Shown: positions 45,484-59,810 of the stretch, one piece after another | Numbering within the stretch: position 1 is the stretch's first letter | Layout: each line of letters starts with the position of its first letter | Assembly: GCA_002102555.1 (NCBI GenBank) | Contig: MCFL01000065.1 | Location: 1 to 64,000 of the forward strand | From: Catenaria anguillulae PL171 | Taxonomy: Eukaryota > Blastocladiomycota > Blastocladiomycetes > Blastocladiales > Catenariaceae | Direction of reading: 5' to 3' | Length of the DNA stretch: 64,000 nucleotides | Notes under the pieces: generated by a model | Told to the model about the DNA's origin: nothing | What the model saw: only the letters and a program-made list of their open reading frames with translations | Database searches by the model: none | Program-made: the position numbers and the translations under genes

Positions 45484-48400
45484 ATGCCCGTTCCAGCAAA
45501 TGACTATCACCCGCATGCACTGCCGCCAACCCGCCCTTTGGACCCTGCCGCTGCCGCCGCGGCTGCTGCGGCCGTTGCTGCTGCGGCTGCCGCCAATCAA
45601 GCCGCTGCCTCCTCCCACGCCCGCCGCACGGGCTCGGACCTGATTCCCGCTTCCGTTCGCCTCGACTTGGAGCCCTACGGTTTGGCTTGGTTGCCGCCTG
45701 CATCGGCTAGTACACCTGTCACTGCGCCATTGCTACTGTCGGACGACAGCATTCACATGGATGCAACATCAGCCCTCGCGTGTCCGTTTCCGCCGCTGGC
45801 GGTCCTGTTGATTCAGACGCTATGGACACACGATCTGGGCATGGCGCCAACATGGACATGCTCGACGAGGGACATGTCCGTGAGTATGACGAGCTCATGG
45901 GAATCGACTGCGACGGATTGCCCCTGCCCCTGCCGTTACCGCCAACGTCCTTCTCCATTTGCTCTTTGTCGGCCGCAGCCATCAAGTCAGAAAAGGTGCT
46001 CAATCATCTCGCGTCGCTCCGAATTGAAGCATCCGCAGATACGGCGCTCGGGCCTGTTGCTCCAGAATCCACCAACATGCAACCGCCTCTCGCCTACTCC
46101 CATACTTGCCACCACCTGTCCAACTCGCCGCCCTGCCCCCATGTTCCTCACCCCTTGTCGACCCACTGGCTGACCCTGTCTGGTCTGGCCGCTGGGCAAC
46201 CGCACACGTCTCGATCATGGTCCCCGCCGTGGCACAGAAATCGTATGGATCTGAAAAGCGGTACATTAGCCCGCCGCCGCAGATTGAGTTGGTTGGATGC
46301 CCCTGGTTCCCGACAGCGCATGCCAGCATGCCGGGACATGTGTGACCGAGTGGCCCTTGCCTGCGATCGAGCCGGGCGATTTGCCGCAGGTGCAGTTGCG
46401 ACTTGTTGAAGATGAAACGGCAGGTGCGCCATCGGCGGTAACGCCGGTCCCACAAGACACGGCATCATCGTCCACAAGCGCAACGCCAGGGGTCGTTCTT
46501 GTTGATGGAATTGTCACAGATCATGCAAGCACTGGACCCGTGGACGAGGCACCCAGGGGTGAAGTCGTTCATGCCGCACACGCTGCGTGGATGACCCCAC
46601 GTCCTCCGGATCTGGAAGCATCTGCGGCGGCAGCATCCTCACATACATCATCGTTCGATTCCAGCTCGGCCACCAACCGTCGCGGCCGTCGAAGCGCACC
46701 CAAGCCCGATCCAACCGATGAAGACTCTGCTCCTCCACCAGCAAAGCAACGTCGCACGTCAGCCGCCTCGTCCATTGCCTCGTCCTCGACCCGCGTCTCT
46801 AATGCCTCCACCACTCCCCACGGAATCCAGCTGTCGACGTCGCCCAATCAACAGTTTGACACGTACCGCGTGGAATCCCTCGTGCCCTCAACCCCGTTTT
46901 GCCCCACGCTCCCACACGCCCTCTACACGTCACGCAACGTGCACGTTGCCGACTCGGAAAAGAAATCGAGCTTCTCTGTCGCCTTTCGCATCCATCCCCC
47001 TGCACCGTTGCTCCCGCAAGGCGCGCATCGCACTACGCCCCCGACATGGGCCGCCCTCACTTCGCCCGTTGTGCGCGTGATTGCCAAACCAAACAAGCGC
47101 AAGCCGAGTCTGGCCGGAGCACCCCCTGGGTTTCCAAGCTTGTACGCCATCATGGGCGGATCCACTGTGTCGCTGTTTATGCGCATTCGCGCACAAAGCG
47201 TGGCCACGCGCTACTTGTGCGTTGGCGCCAGCCCACGTGTGCCTGCGGGCGACGTGGCCAGGGTGCAGCAGATGATTACGGAAACAACGGGCGGTGCGCC
47301 GGTTGCGGTGGCAAGAATGGAAGATGCAGCGCGTCATGTGGTTGCGATGGCCGAGGCGCCCAGGGTACCGGACGGGTGGGGCGGGATGGGCGCAGCGGCC
47401 AATGGCGGCGAAAACAGGTTTGTGATGGATGCGAGCAAAGTGGCTGCGAATCACGAGGCGGTCAAGTACCTGTTTCCGCAGGCGACGCAGCCGCAGCACG
47501 TCGAGTTTTTGGCCAGCCACACGGCTTGGAGCAGTATTCGCATGGACATTGTGGACGAGTACGAGCGAGGAACCGGTGTGCTGCACACGTCGGCAAGTGA
47601 CACATGCAAGTGCGACGTGCGGCCGCACGTGCCGTTGAACTACGGCATGACGGTCGTGCTCGTGTGCCCGGTGACGGGGCTCCGGTCGAGGGAGCTACTT
47701 GTGCGGCGCGTGGATCGGGGCTCGTTGGCGGTCTTGGCCGAGGGCATGTTGATGCCCGAGTCACTCGAGGGCGAGGAGGAGGACGTCAAGGCAGTGTACG
47801 AAGAAGCCGTCAAGTGTGTGCCGCCGCCGCCCGTCCCGGCATCAACCAGGAGGAGGCAGCAGCAGCAGCAGCAGCAGCAGCAGGCGTCGGCAGCCGCGGG
47901 CAGCAACACGTCCACTTCTTCGGTTGGGTCCCATAACTCGGCCTCTTCGGCAGCGTCAAGCAATTCGGCAACGAGCGAGCCGACTGCAAAGACCAAGAAA
48001 CCCAGGGCCAATCTGGATTCCGTTTCGGTCATGTTCGGGACTAGGGTCAAGTCTGCAAAATTGCACGCCCTGGCCAACAACCCATACGAAGTGCACATTG
48101 CGCAAGCACACACGACCACGCCGACATCGTCACGCGACCCGCTGTTGCCCAAATCCGACCATGTATCGCAGCTGCACAAGATTGCACTGCAAGTCAAGAC
48201 CCAGCCCGGCGACGAGCGTGAGGGCACGTTGGGAGGTTATCCAGGCGCATTCCTTGCACTGGTTGACTCGAGCATTGGGCTGTATTACCCAAAGCCCGCC
48301 AACGTGTCGTTTACTCCGTTTGACTTGTCTGGCGACGCAATGTACACGCGCGGCGATCTCAAGGCTATGCTTGCGCTTGCCGTCGACAATCCGCTCGTGT

Positions 48401-50301
48401 TTGAGCGCAAGCGGAATAGCCGCGGTGGTAATCGCGCCTCAAGGGAGGGGCACACGCATCATGCTCTTGCATACGGCGGATCGAGCCGGTCATCTGGCTC
48501 TGCATCTGGCACGAGCACGGGCACCGATAGTGGAACAGGTACCGACGCCGCGGCAGCAGCACCCTCGTTGCCAAGTTTTGTGATTCCATCTTTGGGCGGA
48601 CAAGCATATGCACATCCAGTCGGGTCCATGCAGGTGGAGGTGACGGATTTCTGCGTTTGGACCATTGTCACGACAACTCGCGCAAACCTCTCGATTTCCG
48701 TGCCGCCGCCGTCGACCAATTTCCAAGTGTGGACGTCGACCGATCTCACGCTTGCGCCAGCAAGCAGCAAGCGCGGCACGCCGTCACTTGCGGCCGAGCT
48801 CGCATTGCCCGACATTGCACCGCTCATGCACATGCACTACCGCCAAGACTCGCTCAATTTGGCTGGTCTCCCGAGTAGCCGGCAGCGCAGGCACTCAATA
48901 TCGGAACCCGAGTTGGTTGCATGGGCACTCGAGCCGGCGCCCGCACGTGGGATCGAGCCCATTGACCCGGACCTCTATGTGCCGCGCACCATGCGCCTGC
49001 TGCCTGCCCCACCCATTGTCGTGCCGCCAATGCCGCAACTCGTGGCGCTACCGGTGATCGAAGCCGCGTGGATCCATGCTCAACATGCTCGCGAAGACCG
49101 ACCAAGACGTATTGTTTTGCTGGGCAAAAACTTTGGGACTGCGTGCAAGATGTACATGGCCGATGTACCCGTGGCCATTCGCATTCTGAACGACACCAGG
49201 GCCATTGTCACGATTCCACCCAGGCAAGAGATACTGGCCAAAGTGGTCATGGCAGACGACGGCGCCGTGGTGGATCGGTATGTGCAGTTCATGATGCTGG
49301 CCGAGTCGCTCAAGCACGAAGTCGAGGTGGAACGCGCCGAGTTTTTGGGGATTCCTGCGGCCCAGGTGGCGGCACCCAGCTCAATTTACGAAGACTTGGA
49401 AGCGCCGTTTGCGAGCGAGGTCTTTTTGGGCGTGGCCATCACCGCGCCGCCGTCGTCCTCGCCCCCAGCAAGCGCAGGGTCGGCGGCGTCGTCCACTTTG
49501 CCGCCGAGATCGAGGCTCACACAGCGGCCGTCGCCGGCAGTGTCGCTTGCGTCATCTGCCTCATCAGCATCACCCGGGGCGAGCTCGTCGTCGCCCATGT
49601 CCACTGCCTCATCACGATTCCCGGCCTCGTCTCCCCTTGCATCGTTACCGTCATCGAGCCCGCCATTCAACAACAACAATAGCACTGCCCGCAATACCAA
49701 CCCTCCCGGCGGTGGTCCCAGCTCCGGTAATACTTCCGGCAGTGCCCAACAGCGCCGCGGACCCGAATCGCAGCTCTCGCCACACATGTTCCCTTTTGGG
49801 TTACCCTCGAGTCCCCTCTCCCGCCCATTCCCTCAATACCCGAATGCACCCGCCCCATTTGGCATGCAGTTACCTCCTATGACCCTTCCCCCACCATCCA
49901 ATTCGTCACCAACGGCACTCGCCGCCGCGGCCGCGGCCGCTGCAGCAGCCGCAGTTGCATCCATGGCCAATACGCAGCGTACTTCTTCACCTCAGCACCA
50001 ACAACGCAATCCGCTCACAACGCCAACACCTCCGGCAACCCAACAGCCCCCACAATTGCCGCACTTTGAATCGCCCATGCCCATTCAACCCACCGATCCG
50101 TCGCGCGCAATTCCCGGCAAGCTCATTTCCGTTCAATCGCTCAAGGGCCCCGTGTTTGTGTTTCCACTGATCTGGGCGCGAGTCGACGGGACGCTGATTG
50201 AAGCCGGGCAAAAGGTGGTGTATTCCATGGGCAATGCAGGGGAAGTGGTTGTTGCGCCGAGCGAGATGGTGAGCATGTACCCAGAAGACCAAGTGGCATG
50301 A
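45484..50301 (+). CDS. CSL (CBF1/Su(H)/LAG-1) family transcription factor
   Basis: A sequence-specific DNA-binding protein of the CSL class, nuclear. After an Ala-rich start and an acidic segment, the Rel-homology N domain begins with VSIMVPAVAQKSYGSEKRYI near 46207, matching the DNA-contact loop (KVAQKSYGNEKRF) of metazoan CSL. It continues with LPHALYTSRNVHVADSEKKS and VVRVIAKPNKRKPSLAG. The beta-trefoil entry is STVSLFMRIRAQSVATRYLC near 47160. After long inserts, including a Gln run near 47858, come FCVWTIVTTTR and an IPT/TIG-like domain, RIVLLGKNFGTACKMYMADV near 49110. Ser/Pro- and Ala-rich tracts precede a short conserved-looking C terminus. Frame changes near 45775, 46095 and 46300 break the N-terminal part; from 46297 one frame is open for 1,334 codons. 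About 1,600 residues, long for the family. Confidence 0.85.
47855..47884 (+). repeat. CAG triplet repeat (poly-Gln) in CSL gene
   Basis: About ten perfect CAG units encode Gln inside an insertion of the beta-trefoil region. Confidence 0.85.
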
Positions 50302-51380
50302 GATGGTTGGTTGAGCGAAGGCCAGAGTTGAGGATTGCCTTAGAGTTTTATCGGTTCTTGTTCGAGTGTTTGCGCCGCCAGCTCATGTCTTGTTCGCATT
50401 CCAGCTTGGTTTTTGTCTTGGTTCATGTGTTGTTGGCTGCATGTCTGTTTGTCGTATTTATTGCCCACTTTCCTGTTTGCCGCTCTGGTCGACTGTTTTG
50501 AAATCGTTAATGCATTTTGCGCTCTGACTGAACTCGAACGAAATGTTGGTCCATCGCTGCTTCGGTCAGAAAGCTGCTCCTGCGACAATCAAGGATGAGT
50601 CCAGGCTGAGCGCAGCCCAAATGAAGATTCATAGTTGAATGGAAAACGCACGAGCAACGAGCTGCACAGGCAAACAGGTCATTCTCGTGCTTCTTTATTC
50701 GTTTGGTAAGCACGGGGTGGTTTGGTCATGGACTGAGCTCGCCACAAGTCTGCAACCAATGACACCTATGTTGTCTCGCGATCGCCTTTCGGCATGACAT
50801 GTATGGCTGCTCAAGAATGTGCAAGCTTGAGCAACTCATGTGTGAACCGCCACCAAGTCCCCCGTTAGCATTTGGGCCGTTTGCACAGCCGCAAATGGCC
50901 GCTTCAAACATGGGATTTCTTTGCGAATTTCCGTTGCAAGTCGGCGCCAAGTGCTTGGTTCAGCTTGGCCAGACGTTCTAGGCACACCGCCGCACACCCA
51001 AGATGCTTAATGCATGGCATGAAAGGGCTAGGGATGGCCCATGTGAAGCGGGAAAGAGGAAGACCGGCTCCTTTGGCAATTGCACGCAAGCCCGGCACGC
51101 TGAACGAAAGCCTTGCCGACGCGAAATTCCCTCATGATGTTCACGCCAAGGGCAACTACTGCGGACAACTGAACGAGAGATAGGTTGTGTATGTACACCA
51201 AGTGAGGCGCCATCGCTGGGATCATTAGCTATGAGTAAGCTGACAACTTCACTCGAGCCATTCAAGTACAGTCGACTCCCATCCTCTCCTCTCACCTCAA
51301 TCCCTGCCATCCATAACCCGACCACAGGCTGGACCTTTGCGAAAACATCTCCTGATTCCATCGCTCAAAAACACATTGTC
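50302..51380. other. Long intergenic region
   Basis: About 1.1 kb without a recognisable gene. Frames are short and lack codon bias on both strands. It contains the CSL 3' flank and the promoter of the secreted LPMO-like gene; an in-frame ATG at 51231 upstream of that gene would give no signal peptide. Confidence 0.45.
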
Positions 51381-52168
51381 ATGTCATCTCTCCGTACTGA
51401 TACACTGATTGCGCTGTGCGCCCTCGCCTCTCTCGCCAACGCCCACGCCATCCTCACATCGCCCGCCGCGCGTGCTGGATCCAACGGCGCCGACAATCTG
51501 GGCATCAAGATCCCGAGCCCGCAAGACGCACAATTCTTCAACACGTGCGGCAACGCCGCCACACGCCCAGGCCCGCCATCCGCCACGCTCACACAGGGCC
51601 GCCCGTTTAATGTCGCCTGGGACATTACCATCGATCACGTGTCGGATCCGGGCGTGTCGGTTGCCTTCCGGTGCGGCGGCCAGGGCGGATTCACGCCGCT
51701 GGTGAGCGGAGTCACGGCTCAGGACAGGCAGGTGGATGTGACCATGCCGCGGGCGGCAAGTGGTGCGTGTGAATTGCAATGGATTTGGACGTCTTTGGAG
51801 GATGGTGGAAGTTATATTGCGTACGCTGTGACTATCACACTTGCGAACCGAAGATCTTGGAGCTGACCGAGTCTGTGAATGGATCCCAACCAAACAGATG
51901 CGCCGACGTGCAAGTCGTTGCGTCGGGTGGCGCCGCGGATGCGGGACAAGGCCAAGGGCCGCCACCTCCGCCGCCTCCGCCGCCCAATGCTGGCGCTGGT
52001 GGAAACAATGGCCAAGTTGGCGGCGGCGGCAATCAACAAGCGCCAGCCCAGGGCGGTTTTTTGGGTGGCGGGTTCTTTTCCAACATCAACCTCGCTGCCG
52101 CTGACGGATCGGAAGCGAACAATGATGTTGTTGAAGAGGAGCAGGAGGTGGAGGAGGGCGAAGAATGA
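51381..52168 (+). CDS. Secreted LPMO-like copper-histidine protein with acidic tail
   Basis: Signal peptide MSSLRTDTLIALCALASLANA is followed directly by HAILTSPAARAG. A mature N-terminal His with this context is the hallmark of copper lytic polysaccharide monooxygenases and related X325/BIM1-like proteins, where the His brace binds copper. Downstream are FNTCGNA, GRPFNVAWDITIDHVSDPG (a candidate second His), VAFRCGG, CELQWIWTSLEDGGSYI and CADVQVV, consistent with a beta-sandwich with disulfides. An intron (51821-51897) falls between Ile-Ala and CADV. After about 155 residues comes a Gln/Gly/Pro linker with nine consecutive Pro, and a Glu-rich end. The tail has no GPI signal. Substrate (chitin, cellulose) or a copper-uptake role cannot be told from sequence. 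About 236 residues. Confidence 0.65.
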
Positions 52169-52273
52169 TTGACGCGGATTTGATGAAAACACTCGCAGTG
52201 GCAAGTGTCATGTAAATAAATCTTTACCTACGGAAATGAAGCACCGATCTATTGATGCGACAAGCCTACACAA

Positions 52274-53627
52274 TCACGACACACTCTTGCTGACCTTCTC
52301 ATACGTCTTGAGCAAATTTTCGGGCACGGGCATATTGAACTTTGCTGCCACCTGCTGCGCCTGCGCCATGTACTTGTCCACGTCCTGCTTGGACCGAGCC
52401 TTTGCCAAATCGCGCTCAATGGTAAACAACTTGAACTCGCCCGCGTGCTCCAACTGACACATGGTCCTGCCCTCGGTCGAGTGCTTGCTGACGTTTGGAT
52501 CCTGCACAGCACACAAGTCTGTCACGGGTACCATTTCGAATGCGCGATCAAAGATTTGCACGCCTGCATACTTTTGCAGCGTGTCCTTTGGCACTTGGAA
52601 GGCCTTGAGCGGGACGTGATCCGGAATGTGCGTGTTGGGCACGATGAAGGACGAGTAAAAGAGTGCGGGCGGTTTGCCAGGACCTTGGGATTTTTCGGCC
52701 AGCACCGCCTTGTACAAGTGAGTGGGCACGGCAACCTGGGTGTCGCCAATGGTCTTGTAGGCGACATAATTGAAGGGCTTACCCGGGATCATGGACGAGG
52801 TGGGTTCCGATGGATTGGGGCCGGGCGGGTGGAAGATGTCGGAGGGTGGGGAGGCGAGAATGGCCGTGGAATTGTTGGATGTGGCAGAGGTGGCAGGGAC
52901 AAGGCCAGGTTGGTCATCACGATGCCCTCGTCTGCTGCGGGTGCGGGCCGAGTGGAACGAGCAGCGCCAACAGGCGTGGCCGGCGGCAGAAGAGCGGCCC
53001 GGAAATGACGCGCACGGAATCGAATCCCTTCTTGGTGGCCAAGTCCTTGACCCACCGCTCCATGCGGTTCCAGTAAAACATGTTGTTGTCCAGGTCCTGC
53101 GGCACAATGTTGGACGTCAACAAGAACGACTCCTTCATGGCCTCTGGCGTGTTCTTGTTGTTGCTTGCGGGCGACATGTGCCCGCGAGAATAGCCCGACT
53201 TGAGGTAGTCGTCATTGGACTGGCGGAACAGTTTGGGGACATCCTGATCCTGGGTGAAGCCGACATTGGCGCGGTCGGCTTGGCCCTTGAGGGAGTCCCT
53301 TGTCAGGTGTTCGAGCACCCACACGGGCTCACGCAGGCGGTAGTCGATGAGCGAGACGAAGTTGGACTTGAGCTGCAGCTGCGTCGACTGGGGCATGCCG
53401 TACTTGAGCATGTCTGCGTGGCGCGGGGACAGGACGAGCGATCCAGCGGGCGTCTGAAGCGTGTGTGGCAAGGGCACGGTGGAAGTGCCTGGGGGCAGGG
53501 GCCGGGAGGGGACAGAGACGGCTGTAGGTCCTGGTTGCGACCGCTTGAGGTAGGCGTAGGCAGCGCCGCCGCCGACGAGGGCACCGGCGCCGAGGAGTGC
53601 GATCCGCTGGATGAGTTCGGGATTCAT
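52274..53627 (-). CDS. EXOG-like mitochondrial DNA/RNA non-specific endonuclease
   Basis: A beta-beta-alpha-metal nuclease of the EndoG/EXOG family. The N terminus MNPELIQRIALLGAGALVGG has one membrane span, as in inner-membrane EXOG. The active site is YSRGHMSPASNNK, with Ser in place of the Asp of the usual DRGH, as in animal EXOG; the His is present. Then come SNIVPQDLDNN and YWNRMERWV, the metal-Asn region, and VISGPLF. After an extra Pro/Ala/Thr-rich segment, the family motifs YKTIGDTQVAVPTHLYKAVL, SFIVPN and FTIERDLAKARS follow, and the protein ends at Val-Ser. Frame changes near 52990 and 52895, both next to repeated C or G, bracket the inserted segment. About 450 residues when joined. 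Divergent to the NDR kinase gene. Confidence 0.85.
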
Positions 53628-55843
<2,216 letters not shown>

Positions 55844-56324
55844 GTGGGAGGACATTGGGACAAGGCCAAGGCGTCCGTTTTTTTTTTTTCCTCCGCCCCA
55901 TGCAAAGTGTGCCCTTCTCGTCGACTGTTTGCCTGCGCTTCAATTTTCATTTCCTCCCTGTACTCGGATGTACTTGTTGCGCTTGAGTTGGCACACCGCT
56001 GTTGTTGACTTCATCTCGTCCATCTCTTTCTCTTGGAAATAGACTTGAGCGCCGTATTTGACACACTTCATTGCTTTTGTACGGCTAGCGCACGCAGGAC
56101 ACGTTGATATGCCATGTTGATGGGTGAGCCAATGTACGCGTCGACAAGGTTCTTGGCCCTTGCCGTGCGCGGCCGACGCCGACGGCCTCACACATTGTTG
56201 TTAATAAGTATACCAGAGAAACACTGTGACTGAACCATTCCAAGGCCAACGTCACGCAAATCGTCTCAGCGACCCCTCACCCCACCAAAGCACCGTTTCT
56301 GGACAGCCAGCACAGCAACTCAAG
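55844..56324. other. Intergenic region
   Basis: About 480 bases with a T12 run near 55879-55890. No gene supported; the frame of the next gene is open upstream of its ATG but the first ATG in frame is 56325. Confidence 0.5.
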
Positions 56325-58709
56325 ATGCGCGTCAACTCGGACGGCGAACTCGACACTTCCGCGCCCGATGAGGCAAACCTGTACGATGTGCTCATTGTAG
56401 GCGGCGGGCCGACCGGCCTGTACCTCGGCAACCAGCTGCACCACTACCTTTCGGGTGTCCTGGGCCAATGCTCACCCGACGCCAAGATCAAGATTCTCAT
56501 TGTCGAAAAGTCGGCCTCGCTCTCGGTCCTGTCCAAGGCGCTGGCCATTCACTCGCGGTCGCTCGAGACGCTGGCCAACCTCGGGCCCGACGCCAACGTG
56601 CCACACGCCTTGCTGTCGGATCCGCTGTCCCGCCCGCACTCTGCATCCGCCGCCGAGGCTGCCGCGGCCAACCGCACCCAGGCACACGGTCCGTCCACGG
56701 GCGTGATTGTCCAAGCCGCACACATTCGCGACAAGACGAGTGTGCTTGCGGAATTCCACCCGCCCAGCCCCGCAGAAATCCAGTCGCCCTATCCGGCCAT
56801 GCTGCTGCGCCCGCAGTTTGATACCGAACACTTGCTTGCGCGCGAACTGTTGCGGCGCGCCAACCTCGCATCGCCTGCCGTTGATCTCCAGCTGCAGTGC
56901 TCGACCCAAGTCGTTGCCATTGACACAAACGACGCATACCTTCGGTGCCCGGCGTATCCCGTGGCCATTGATCTCGTCCACAGCACGCCTGCCGAGCAAA
57001 CGTCCACGCCCGACAATGGCCATCCGTCGCCCGACATGATCACCAAAACCAGAACCATTCACGCGCGCTATGTGATTGGATGCGACGGCGGCCGGTCGCC
57101 CGTGCGCCACATGTGCCACATTGACTTTCCGGGCACGACACGCCTCGAGGTCATGTGGATGTGCGATGTGCGCATTGTCACGAGCGACGGCCGCCCAGTC
57201 AGCTTTACCCCCTTGGGTGGGCCAGGTGCCATTTCGGTCATGATTGGGTCAAACCACGGGCTCATGGTTGTGTTTACGATGGAGCAGCACAAGGCGGACT
57301 CCACTGCCGCGCCCATGCATCGGATCGGTTTTCTTGGTGCCGACGACCAAGTGGCCAGCATGTTTGGGTCCGTGGACGCGGCCATGGAAGCCGGGGTGGC
57401 AGATGCAGGTACAGGGTACATTGACAAGATCACTGGCGGATCGGGCGCAGCCTCTGCCCCGACGCAAACCCCCAAACTCGACGTGCTCGAGGCGCTCTTC
57501 AATGCGCGGTTCAAGTCGCCCTGGGCCGACGTGCTTGCCGACCCAGCAACGGTGCGCGATGGCGACGACACCCGCACGGGATTCAAGTTTGTGGACCCTG
57601 CGTGGCGCACGCGATTCAAGCTCAATGAGCGGGTCGCGGCCGCGTACGTTGCGCACGATCGCGACGGGCATCCACGCATCATGCTTGCGGGCGATGCCGC
57701 ACATGTGCACACGCCCATTGGCGGGCATGGCATGAACCTCGGGCTGCAGGATGCGGGCAATTTAGCGTTCAAGTTGGCGGCCGTGCTTTCTGGGCGCGCA
57801 AAGTCGGCAAAGCGCGCGATCGATTCGTATGTGGAGGAACGCAAGCCCATTGCTGAGCAGGTTGTGCAAATGACATCGGCCAACGCAAGCTTTGCCACTT
57901 CCCATCTGGCGCTCATGCGTGTGGGCGTTGGATGGGTGCTGCCACTGGTGAGCGCCGTCGTACCCAGTCTCTTGGCGAATCCGCTGGGGACCACGGGCAA
58001 CTTTGGGCTCGAATGGTTGTATCGTGCCAATGACGATGTGGGCAAGGCGCCCACTTGGATCGACGCCAAGGCAAGTGAACGCATGGTCAAGGCCACCGGC
58101 GGGATCAGGCTGCAATACCCTGCGGGCCACCGGGCACCCATGCGTGCGGCGCTCGTGCCGCACCCACTGCGCGAAATTGCCATTCAGGTCACGCCGCTCG
58201 ACTTGTACGTGGATGCCGGAAACTCGCTCAGTTGGACCGTGCTGGTGCTTGCCCCCATTCACTCGCTCGCAACCGTCGTGTTTGCCCTGCCCGCCGAATG
58301 GACGCATGACGATGAGCCTGCTCGCCGATCATGGGCCGTTGTGCACCGGATTGCACTGAGAGCAAGTCCGCCCGAGCAGCCGCATCCACTGGATGCGCCG
58401 CAGGTGCTTGTTGTGCCTGGTGTGCAGCGCAAGGTGACGAATACCGGCGCAGTCAATGGGTGGCCGCGGTACGAGGAGCAGGTTGTGGAGCAACGCGCCG
58501 TGCCCGACAAGTGTCGGCAGTGGATGGATTCCGACGGGTCGGTCGCAAGGTTTTTGTTTGGGGCGACGCATCATGCGGATTTCGGGTGCAAGAAGGAGGG
58601 AGAAGCGTGGATTGTGGTGGTCAGGCCCGATGGGTATATGGGCATGTGTGGATTCGGGGTCACGGGCGAGCAGGTGGGCGAGTACCTGAGCATGTGCCGT
58701 GGCGAGTGA
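56325..58709 (+). CDS. FAD-dependent aromatic monooxygenase (phenol 2-monooxygenase type)
   Basis: A flavoprotein of the PHBH/phenol hydroxylase family which hydroxylates aromatic substrates with NADPH and oxygen. It is one unbroken exon of 794 residues. The N-terminal Rossmann motif is LIVGGGPTGLYLG (GxGxxG); the DG motif is VIGCDGGRSPVRH near 57085; the second FAD-binding GD motif is LAGDAAHVHTPIGGHGMNLG followed by LQDAGNLAFKL near 57690. The C-terminal thioredoxin-like domain ends IVVVRPDGYMGM, as in phenol hydroxylases. An in-frame open stretch precedes the ATG, but MRVNSDGELDTSAPDE is a plausible start. The substrate is unknown: phenol, resorcinol or polyketide aromatics are all served by this fold. 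Confidence 0.9.
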   Translation: MRVNSDGELDTSAPDEANLYDVLIVGGGPTGLYLGNQLHHYLSGVLGQCSPDAKIKILIVEKSASLSVLSKALAIHSRSLETLANLGPDANVPHALLSDPLSRPHSASAAEAAAANRTQAHGPSTGVIVQAAHIRDKTSVLAEFHPPSPAEIQSPYPAMLLRPQFDTEHLLARELLRRANLASPAVDLQLQCSTQVVAIDTNDAYLRCPAYPVAIDLVHSTPAEQTSTPDNGHPSPDMITKTRTIHARYVIGCDGGRSPVRHMCHIDFPGTTRLEVMWMCDVRIVTSDGRPVSFTPLGGPGAISVMIGSNHGLMVVFTMEQHKADSTAAPMHRIGFLGADDQVASMFGSVDAAMEAGVADAGTGYIDKITGGSGAASAPTQTPKLDVLEALFNARFKSPWADVLADPATVRDGDDTRTGFKFVDPAWRTRFKLNERVAAAYVAHDRDGHPRIMLAGDAAHVHTPIGGHGMNLGLQDAGNLAFKLAAVLSGRAKSAKRAIDSYVEERKPIAEQVVQMTSANASFATSHLALMRVGVGWVLPLVSAVVPSLLANPLGTTGNFGLEWLYRANDDVGKAPTWIDAKASERMVKATGGIRLQYPAGHRAPMRAALVPHPLREIAIQVTPLDLYVDAGNSLSWTVLVLAPIHSLATVVFALPAEWTHDDEPARRSWAVVHRIALRASPPEQPHPLDAPQVLVVPGVQRKVTNTGAVNGWPRYEEQVVEQRAVPDKCRQWMDSDGSVARFLFGATHHADFGCKKEGEAWIVVVRPDGYMGMCGFGVTGEQVGEYLSMCRGE

Positions 58710-59810
58710 ATGTGTCAAGTTGAGTTGATTTCCTCCGTAGTCCTCAGCCCTGATTACTCGGAGAAAATGAAACGCATGTCTTGCTATCAGTTAAGTGTTC
58801 GTTTCGGTCGTCCGGTCGGTAATTAACAAGTACCTGCTCAACATTCAGGTGAGAATGTCTGCGACAACATTGAGACACGCATCTCACTTCTATGCTACGT
58901 AATGTGCAAACAACGAGCGTGAGGATTGATTGATCCTCCGTTAGCGAATAGATTTGTAGAATAGAACCTCATGAAACTTATTGCACTCTGAATTTCGACT
59001 GTCTTCCGTTATTCAGCATTGCATAGCGACTCCGCTCCCAGACAAAACCCATCACAGTGATCCGCGACAATTACGATCATGAAACAGTACGTATGTCTGT
59101 GCACCTGGTCAGAGAATGGCCTGAATGCTAACACGATGACATGGACAACCCACGCTTTACAGCAGTGATAACACTTCTTCCGATACTGCATCGACCCGCT
59201 TGGCGGTGGTCTCCAAATACAAACGCAAAGCCCATGTCGTGGAAACTATCGCAAGTCAAGGTACGAACATGCCTGAAACATTGAAGCATGACTAGCACAA
59301 AAGCCCGAGGGCCAAAATGCTGATGCATTGCTTCACTCGTGAGAAACTGTCACAGACTCAACTTCACCACCACGACCAATTCCACGTCACCATCGGTTCC
59401 TCATGCGCCGACTGGCGCCAATGCGGTTGCGCCTTCATCCTCGCATCACGTTTTGTACGCGTCACCTGCCAGGCCATCGACATCGACGCCGGATATAGTA
59501 GCGTGAGACTGTACCTGGCAACGGGACGGTCAGAGTGGTTGAATTAGGGATGCCACAGCAACCACGCGCTCGTACAGTGCTCGGCCCTCCCACCTGCCCT
59601 CCTCATCGCGAGTGAACAATGAGATAGGTCGCCGATTCGATTCCACCACTGATCCGCTGGCTGGGTCGGGTCGGATATTACGGCGCTATTGCCAGCCGCT
59701 CGGTTGCACTCCACAGCTGTCTACCCTATGCACTTTCATCCGACTATACATAATCGTCCGTTCCTCGCCCTTTCAGCTCTTCCTCTCGCACATCCGCACA
59801 CCGTTCCACA
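58710..59810. other. Long intergenic region
   Basis: About 1.1 kb. It is AT-richer than coding sequence, with scattered stops in all frames. A CCGGTCGG/CGGTCGTCCGG sequence occurs near 58806-58820. I checked for tRNA-like loops and found none I could fold. No gene supported. Confidence 0.45.

Noticed and set aside
57068-58183. A 371-codon frame antisense to the FAD monooxygenase
   Set aside because: The sense strand has clear FAD motifs through the same region; the antisense frame is a codon-bias shadow.
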